From Lachnospiraceae bacterium (GTDB taxonomy: Bacteria > Bacillota > Clostridia > Lachnospirales > Lachnospiraceae): a stretch of DNA of 53,572 nt. The stretch spans positions 1-53,572 of the forward strand of contig JAILFA010000027.1 of NCBI GenBank assembly GCA_024687125.1, read 5' to 3'. The stretch's first letter is position 1. Every line of letters begins with the position of its first letter. The position numbers and the translations under genes were made by a program. The notes below the pieces were generated by a model, which did no database searches, was not told the DNA's origin, and was given only the letters and a program-made list of their open reading frames with translations. Below, one piece after another: positions 48,761 to 53,572 of the stretch.

Positions 48761-51403
48761 TCACACACCTATATGCTCCCGCAGCGTTTCCTCGATCGCC
48801 CCATATTCATAACGTTCGGCCTTTGCCTTCAGATCCCTGATGAGCTCCGCGTCTCCGGGAGGAAATGCGTAATCCCCGATCGTCGTAAAGAGTTCTTCGA
48901 TCGTGTCGCAGTCCATATCCTGCGCGGCAGTCAGTAATTCATCGTAGAATCCCGTTATGAGAGCTTCATCAGCCATCTCTTTTTCGGCCGGTTCCTCTTT
49001 CCTGATCAGAGGCTCCAGAAGCCCTGCGACCGCTCTGACATCATCGAGGAAACGCGCATGATGGGAATCAATGTATTCCGTGTCGCCGGCTTTCCCCGCA
49101 TTTTCCAGCGCCTGTGCGTCTTCCCGGAGCTTCTGGGCCCCGATGATCCCCGCGGAGCTCTTGAGCGCATGCACTTTGATGGTATAGTTCTGCAGATCCT
49201 TATCCGCATAGAACGCGTCGATCTCAGATATCTTTTCCTCTACCGTCTCGGAAAAGATCCGGAGCATCTTCAGATAGTCCTGTGCTGACCCGCTGTTCAT
49301 GATCCCGGTCTTTGTGCTGATCAGCTCCTGATCCTTAAGTGCGGAAAGAAGAGAGGCGGACGCATCCGAAGAAGGCGCAGTCTCAGCAGCCGGCTCCCCG
49401 TCCTTTTCATCCGCATGTGCGAACAGGACCCTGTCCGAGGGCAGATAGCGCAGCAGCATCTTTTCCAGCGCGTCAGGATCGATCGGCTTGGTCAGGTAAT
49501 CGTCAAAACCGGCCTCAAGATATTCCTCCCTGGCGCCGCTGATCGCGTTGGCCGTAAGGCAGACCGCCGGGGTGTTCTCATTGGGATCGTGATCCCTCGC
49601 CCGCAGCTCCTTGAGCGTCTCGATACCGTCCTTGACCGGCATCATGTGGTCAAGGAAGATGATGTCATATCTGTTATTCGCGCAGAGCTGCAGCCCCTCA
49701 TCACCGCTTGCCGCTGTGTCTGTCCGGATCTGCGTCTTTTTGATCAGTCCCCTGAACACCTCGAGATTCATCTGATTGTCATCTACGATCAGTACCCGTG
49801 CATCAGGAGCGGTAAAGGATTCCCTGTAGTTTTCCTTGTTTCTCGCGTAGGACTGGTAGGCCGCCTCATAATCGCCCAGCTCCTCCCAGTCGATCACGCC
49901 CTGCTTCAGATCGAAATGGAAGCACGAGCCCTCCCCGTAGACACTTTCCACCTGAAGCGAGGATCCCATCATTTCCAGGAATCCCTGGGTGATGCTCAGG
50001 CCCAGTCCGGTACCTTCGATCCGGCGGTTTCTCTTTTCATCGATCCTTTGAAACTCGGAAAAGACCTTTTCCAGATCCGCTTCCCGGATCCCGATCCCGG
50101 TGTCCCTGACGGCCACATGCATGATGACCGACTTGTCGTCGGACGCCGTCCTGTCATAGGATATCTGAAAAAGGATACTGCCTTCTTCCGTGTATTTGAC
50201 CGCATTAGTCAATATATTGGTGATGATCTGCTTGACGCGGACCTCATCGCCGTGCAGGTGCTTGGGGATGGCGGGATCGATCTCCAGCTTAAGTTCCAGA
50301 CCCTTCGTCTCCGCCCGTTTCCGGATGATGTTGACCAGGTCGTTGATCACCGAGGAAAGGTCATAATCCACGAGGACGAGGTCCATCTTGCCGGATTCGA
50401 TCTTGGAAAAATCAAGGATATCGTTGATCAGGCTCAGCAGCGTGCCTCCGGCCGCACGGATGTTTTCCGAATAGGCAAGGATCTCTTCGTCCGCGGATTC
50501 CCTGCGGATCATTTCGTTCATCCCGAGAACGGCATTGATGGGCGTCCGTATCTCGTGAGACATGTTTGCGAGGAATACACTTTTTGCCCGGTTCGCTTCT
50601 TCCGCGTTCCGGATCTGTTCGGTCAGCGAGGTCGCCATGGACTGGAGAGAGCGGGAGAGCACGCCGATCTCGTCCTCCCGTTCCACCTCCAGCTTTTCGC
50701 TGAAGTCATTTCTCCCATATTTTTCTGCGACGACCGTGATATGTTCGAGAGGTTTTGTGATGGCCCTGATCTGCACGAAGCAGAAGATCCCGGCGATGAT
50801 CATGGCGATAAAGAGGATATTGAGATAAACGGTGATGGAGCTTTTCGTCTGTGAGCGGAGCTGCTTTTCGTACCAGGAAACAGTGAAATCGACGCCGATG
50901 ATCCCGGCGACTTTTCCGTCCGAATCGAATACCGGACTATAGGCGCTGTAAAAGGTGCCCCATTCGTCCGTGTGATGTTTGCTGTTCGCGGCAGCGACCC
51001 CCTGCGCCGCGGACGTCAGTGCATCCGTGACCTGGATCTCCTGCCCTAAGGCCGCGCTGTTCTCGGGATCCGTATCAATGATAAAGGTGAACCTGCCGTC
51101 TCCTTCGTCCCTGACAGCGTAGACATATCTGGTATCCGCACTTTCCCCGTAGGCGGCCAGGGCATCGTAGATCCTGCGGTATTTTTCGGTGCCCTCATCC
51201 TCTTTTGTCAGACTCTCCAGATCATCGCCGTTTACGGATACGGCGGCGCAGTTCGCGATATCAAGCATCCTCTGTCTGATGCCTGACTTGCTCGTTTCCT
51301 GGGACATGATGAACGAAACGATGCAGACCAGCCCGCAGGCCAGCATCACGACGATCAGGATCGTCACCCATATTCTTATGACGATGCTGTCTTTGCGGAT
51401 CAA
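48761..51403 (-). CDS. Hybrid sensor histidine kinase with receiver and Hpt domains
   Basis: The 880-residue protein has a first membrane helix (about 10-33), an extracellular sensor (about 38-190), and a second helix with HAMP (about 195-265). HisKA (H283 in MSHEIRTPINAV), HATPase (about 390-515), a receiver (D585 in IIFLDHMMPVKDG) and a C-terminal Hpt (H745 in KVHALKSSAG) complete a phosphorelay in one chain. The TTG start at 51403 is chosen because AAAGG precedes it and the protein then aligns from residue 1 with the cyclase at 5834. The sensor halves are near-copies ([21 protein letters not shown]). The thiT stop is four bases upstream. Confidence 0.9.
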   Translation of the reverse strand: MIRKDSIVIRIWVTILIVVMLACGLVCIVSFIMSQETSKSGIRQRMLDIANCAAVSVNGDDLESLTKEDEGTEKYRRIYDALAAYGESADTRYVYAVRDEGDGRFTFIIDTDPENSAALGQEIQVTDALTSAAQGVAAANSKHHTDEWGTFYSAYSPVFDSDGKVAGIIGVDFTVSWYEKQLRSQTKSSITVYLNILFIAMIIAGIFCFVQIRAITKPLEHITVVAEKYGRNDFSEKLEVEREDEIGVLSRSLQSMATSLTEQIRNAEEANRAKSVFLANMSHEIRTPINAVLGMNEMIRRESADEEILAYSENIRAAGGTLLSLINDILDFSKIESGKMDLVLVDYDLSSVINDLVNIIRKRAETKGLELKLEIDPAIPKHLHGDEVRVKQIITNILTNAVKYTEEGSILFQISYDRTASDDKSVIMHVAVRDTGIGIREADLEKVFSEFQRIDEKRNRRIEGTGLGLSITQGFLEMMGSSLQVESVYGEGSCFHFDLKQGVIDWEELGDYEAAYQSYARNKENYRESFTAPDARVLIVDDNQMNLEVFRGLIKKTQIRTDTAASGDEGLQLCANNRYDIIFLDHMMPVKDGIETLKELRARDHDPNENTPAVCLTANAISGAREEYLEAGFDDYLTKPIDPDALEKMLLRYLPSDRVLFAHADEKDGEPAAETAPSSDASASLLSALKDQELISTKTGIMNSGSAQDYLKMLRIFSETVEEKISEIDAFYADKDLQNYTIKVHALKSSAGIIGAQKLREDAQALENAGKAGDTEYIDSHHARFLDDVRAVAGLLEPLIRKEEPAEKEMADEALITGFYDELLTAAQDMDCDTIEELFTTIGDYAFPPGDAELIRDLKAKAERYEYGAIEETLREHIGV

Positions 51404-51407
51404 TGAG

Positions 51408-52145
51408 CTACCTTTCTTTTTCAGGAGCGCTGCTGCTGTCAGCACAGCCGGAACCGGAAGTGCCCGCGCCGGCTGCGCTGTTCAGGGTTTTCGGCTTCTG
51501 CAGGAGTTTCGTGACAGGAGGGATCGAGATGATGACAAGGGTCAGCAGAGCCTCCGCCCCGATATACGTGCCGTTATACTGGATGGAATAGACGAGCGGA
51601 TGCATCCCTTCGGGCGCGTACTCCGCAAAGAACAGAACCCCGGAGAGCACGCTGAAAAAGCATCTTCCCAGAATACCGATCAGGTAGCCGAGCTGAAGCC
51701 CCAGCTTCCTGTTCGAAAGAATACCGGATATTCCCATGATACCGAAGGCCAGCACATAATCGCACAGCATCTGCGGCACATTGACGATATAGGGGTCCGT
51801 GATCAGCTGCAGCAGACCGTATGCCACGGAAGCGGATAAACCAACACGCGCCCCGTAGAGATAGCCGACATAGGTGATAAAGAACATGCTGCACAGCGTC
51901 ACCTCGCCGCCCATGGGCATCTGATAGATCGTGATGTTCGTGGCCAGAAAAGCGACGGCCATACACGCGATGGACAGGATCAGCTGCATTCCGCTGATCC
52001 CCTTTTTCCCTTTCCCGTTTCCGGAAAAATATCCCGCGGACACGATACACAAAAGGATAAGAATAAATATCACCACATAGCCGATCGTGGTGATATTGTA
52101 CATCTCATAACCGTCCTCTACGAAACGCTCCAGAAAAAGTGACAT
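51408..52145 (-). CDS. thiT: ECF-type thiamine transporter substrate subunit (ThiT)
   Basis: The 245-residue protein has six membrane helices and the ThiT pattern: PMGGEVTLCSMFFITYVGYLYGARVGLSASVAYGLLQL, then NVPQMLCDYVLAFGIMGISG. These hold the thiamine-binding Trp/Tyr/Asn region of the energy-coupling-factor family. It pairs with a shared EcfAA'T module that is not in this window. The start is the second ATG of MSMSLF (52145), six bases after AAAGGAG. A non-conserved Ser/Ala tail of about 20 residues is found at the C-terminus. The kinase gene follows after four bases. Confidence 0.87.
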   Translation of the reverse strand: MSLFLERFVEDGYEMYNITTIGYVVIFILILLCIVSAGYFSGNGKGKKGISGMQLILSIACMAVAFLATNITIYQMPMGGEVTLCSMFFITYVGYLYGARVGLSASVAYGLLQLITDPYIVNVPQMLCDYVLAFGIMGISGILSNRKLGLQLGYLIGILGRCFFSVLSGVLFFAEYAPEGMHPLVYSIQYNGTYIGAEALLTLVIISIPPVTKLLQKPKTLNSAAGAGTSGSGCADSSSAPEKER

Positions 52146-52217
52146 GGACATCTCCTTTCCGGTGATCAGATCCGACGCTGCGATAGGCGTCTGCCCAGAA
52201 ACCTGTTCTACAGCGAA

Positions 52218-52246
52218 ATTATATAATGACGGGATTTTCGTGTCAA
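52218..52246 (-). promoter_or_regulatory. Consensus promoter of the thiT-kinase operon
   Basis: On the minus strand TTGACA (52246-52241) and TATAAT (52223-52218) are both perfect and 17 bases apart. The leader is about 65 bases long and contains GACGC/GCGTC as a possible stem. It lacks the conserved TPP-riboswitch core. Confidence 0.85.
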
Positions 52247-52270
52247 TTGAGGGGGTGGGGAGGCGGTTTC

Positions 52271-52430
52271 CGGCGCCCCGCATGACTCATTTTGGGAAAA
52301 GTTGAATTGCGGTCATGCCGAGCCGGCGCCCCGGATGACTCATTTTGGGAAAAGTCGATTTGCGGTCATGCCGAGCCGGCGCCCCGCATGACTCATTTGG
52401 GGAAAAGTCGATTTGCGGTCATGCCGAGCC
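52271..52430. repeat. Three tandem 53-base hairpin repeats
   Basis: Units begin at 52271, 52324 and 52377, each starting CGGCGCCCCG and differing by only a few bases. Within each unit GCATGAC (GGATGAC in the middle copy) pairs with GTCATGC around a loop GAAAAGTYGAWTTGCG. They fill most of the 325-base gap between thiT and the SGNH gene (52146-52470). 53 is not a multiple of three, so it is not a coding repeat, even though one frame stays open. Confidence 0.9.
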
Positions 52431-52470
52431 TTTTTGGGGGCAGCGAATCTATTAAGAAGAGGAGAGGAAC

Positions 52471-53022
52471 ATGAAGAATGTGATCTTACTGGGGGATTCC
52501 ATCAGGATGCAGTATCAGGAGCCGGTGGGAAAAAAGCTCGCTGACATTGCGACGGTCAGCGGACCGGAGGAGAACGGCCGCTGGAGCGGATATGTGCTGA
52601 ATTCCCTTCGCTTCTGGCTTCCGGAACTGCCTTCTCCAGATCTGGTGCAGTGGAACGCCGGTCTCTGGGACATGGGAGATGATTACCAGGAGGGCCGGCA
52701 TTTCTATCCGCCGGATCTGTACGAGGAGACCAGCCATCGGATCTGCCGGATCCTTCGCAAGGTCACGGACAAGCCGGACCTCCCGATCGTGATCGCCACC
52801 ACAACGCCCACCCTGCACGGGGATCATGGGGATATCCTGATCTACAACGATATCCTGAAGAAGGTCGCCGCGGAAGAGAACGCCGCCGTGAACGATCTTT
52901 TTTCCGTCGTTGCTCCGGTCAAGGAAAAAGTGATCGGCGAGGACCATCTCCACCTGACCCCGGAAGGAGTCGAGGCCGTCGCCGAGCAGACGGCAGGCAT
53001 CATAAGGCGGATGCTGGTATGA
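52471..53022 (+). CDS. SGNH/GDSL-type hydrolase
   Basis: The 183-residue protein starts MKNVILLGDSIRMQY, the block I serine (S10) of SGNH hydrolases, has NAGLWDMG as block III, and ends with EDHLHLTPEG, where Asp and His complete the catalytic set. It lacks a signal peptide, so it should be an intracellular esterase or acetylhydrolase. AGGAGAGG precedes the start. The next gene starts 16 bases later. Confidence 0.85.
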   Translation: MKNVILLGDSIRMQYQEPVGKKLADIATVSGPEENGRWSGYVLNSLRFWLPELPSPDLVQWNAGLWDMGDDYQEGRHFYPPDLYEETSHRICRILRKVTDKPDLPIVIATTTPTLHGDHGDILIYNDILKKVAAEENAAVNDLFSVVAPVKEKVIGEDHLHLTPEGVEAVAEQTAGIIRRMLV

Positions 53023-53038
53023 AAGGTTCAGCGGCCGA

Positions 53039-53572
53039 ATGATCGCGGATATCCATATGCATCTGATCCCGGGCGTTGATGACGGCGCGGACAGCATGAA
53101 GATGTCACTGGAAATGATCCGCCTGGCCAGGGAGCAGGGGGTGCGGACGATCTTCTGCACGCCCCATGATATCGGATATCGCGGCAAAGCGGAGGAGGTC
53201 GGGAAACGTTTTCTGGAGCTGCGCGACGTCTGCGCGGACACTTTTCCCGAGATCCGCCTGTACAAGGGGTGCGAGCTGTACTGCAATCTGTACAAGATGG
53301 AGAGCAATTTCGAGTATCTGGCGGACGGAACCTATCCGACCATGAACGGTACCGGCTATGTCCTGACGGAGTTCCCGATACGGGAGCTCCGTTTTGCGCA
53401 GATCAGGGAGATGTGCGCGCAGCTAAGGGAGCATGGGCTGACGCCGATCCTTGCGCATACGGAGCGCTTTCATGAGGTGATCGAGGAGATCGACAATGTG
53501 GCGCTTCTTAAGGAAATGGGATGCCTGGTTCAGGTGAACGCGTGCAGTCTGGCGGAGGAGGCGGACCCGGCG
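53039..53572 (+). CDS. CpsB/CapC-type PHP-domain tyrosine phosphatase (partial, cut by window end)
   Basis: The frame is open from ATG 53039 to the last base (178 codons). It begins MIADIHMHLIPGVDDGADS, the HxH and GVDDG metal motifs of the PHP phosphatases that control capsule and exopolysaccharide synthesis. FCTPHD and LAHTERF add the other metal ligands. The C-terminus lies outside the window. It is 16 bases after the SGNH gene and may be cotranscribed as the first gene of a polysaccharide locus. The ribosome site is weak (GAAAGG, 12 bases before). Confidence 0.87.
   Translation, partial: MIADIHMHLIPGVDDGADSMKMSLEMIRLAREQGVRTIFCTPHDIGYRGKAEEVGKRFLELRDVCADTFPEIRLYKGCELYCNLYKMESNFEYLADGTYPTMNGTGYVLTEFPIRELRFAQIREMCAQLREHGLTPILAHTERFHEVIEEIDNVALLKEMGCLVQVNACSLAEEADPA

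Noticed and set aside
52146..52260. TPP riboswitch before thiT
   Set aside because: The leader is only about 65 bases and lacks the CTGAGA and ACCTGATCTGG core; only a chance GATCTGATC is present.
52271..52430. CRISPR array
   Set aside because: Three copies follow each other without unique spacers, the unit is 53 bases, and no cas genes are near.
52292..52474. 60-codon frame through the 53-base repeats
   Set aside because: The period is not a multiple of three, no ribosome site is present, and the translation is repeat-derived.

Overview
The window looks like chromosomal DNA of an anaerobic, low-G+C-lineage Firmicute, most likely a Lachnospiraceae-type Clostridium relative with a fairly GC-rich genome. 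The grounds are strong AGGAGG ribosome-binding sites, TTGACA/TATAAT promoters, a 58-residue bS21, an adjacent scpA-scpB pair, a sodium-pumping biotin decarboxylase operon, a TRAP system for uronates, and SpoIIE/SpoIIAB/SpoIIAA-type partner-switching proteins. Species cannot be read from the sequence, and no rRNA, tRNA, transposase, integrase or CRISPR array was seen.

Layout. 1-3013: a visibly AT-richer operon of a P-loop kinase-like protein with a zinc ribbon, two calcineurin-type phosphoesterases and an acidic unknown. 3014-3523: noncoding, with a hairpin repeat family that recurs at 44.7 kb. 3.6-5.0 kb: a lipoprotein and a PlsC-type acyltransferase. 5.0-9.5 kb: pseF (minus), then a two-component-like diguanylate cyclase, a DegT-type sugar aminotransferase and a KdgF-like cupin. 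9.5-16.5 kb: a uronate catabolic block, uxuA-uxuB (minus), a divergent AraC regulator and a TRAP transporter. 16.6-18.4 kb: a YcxB-like protein and pseC.

18.35-35.2 kb is the most unusual part. It holds a SpoIIE-like phosphatase, a minus-strand Rossmann/RyR-domain protein, an ECF-like sigma factor that shares overlapping divergent promoters with it, a pair of NHLM-type peptide exporters (one with a complete C39 protease), a HATPase anti-sigma kinase, a STAS antagonist, and a 72-residue peptide with a textbook double-glycine leader. These are followed by a secreted Cys-His hydrolase with tandem repeats and two paralogous TIR-transmembrane-propeller proteins flanking a 136-residue unknown. I read it as a candidate regulated peptide-secretion and nucleotide-signalling island; no modification enzyme is visible.

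35.2-53.6 kb is mostly housekeeping and metabolism: a chemoreceptor, rpsU, a phosphoesterase, scpA-scpB, and a five-gene Na+-translocating decarboxylase operon with two different carboxyltransferase subunits sharing one biotin carrier and one membrane pump. A membrane-bound diguanylate cyclase, a LysR regulator divergent from an iron-dependent alcohol dehydrogenase, and a ThiT thiamine transporter co-transcribed with a hybrid histidine kinase come next. That kinase has the same sensor module as the cyclase at 5.8 kb. Then come a 53-bp tandem hairpin repeat, an SGNH hydrolase, and the start of a CpsB-type PHP phosphatase cut by the window edge.

Start codons were chosen from ribosome-binding sites and family N-termini. 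Family assignments come from motifs read by eye, without database searches.
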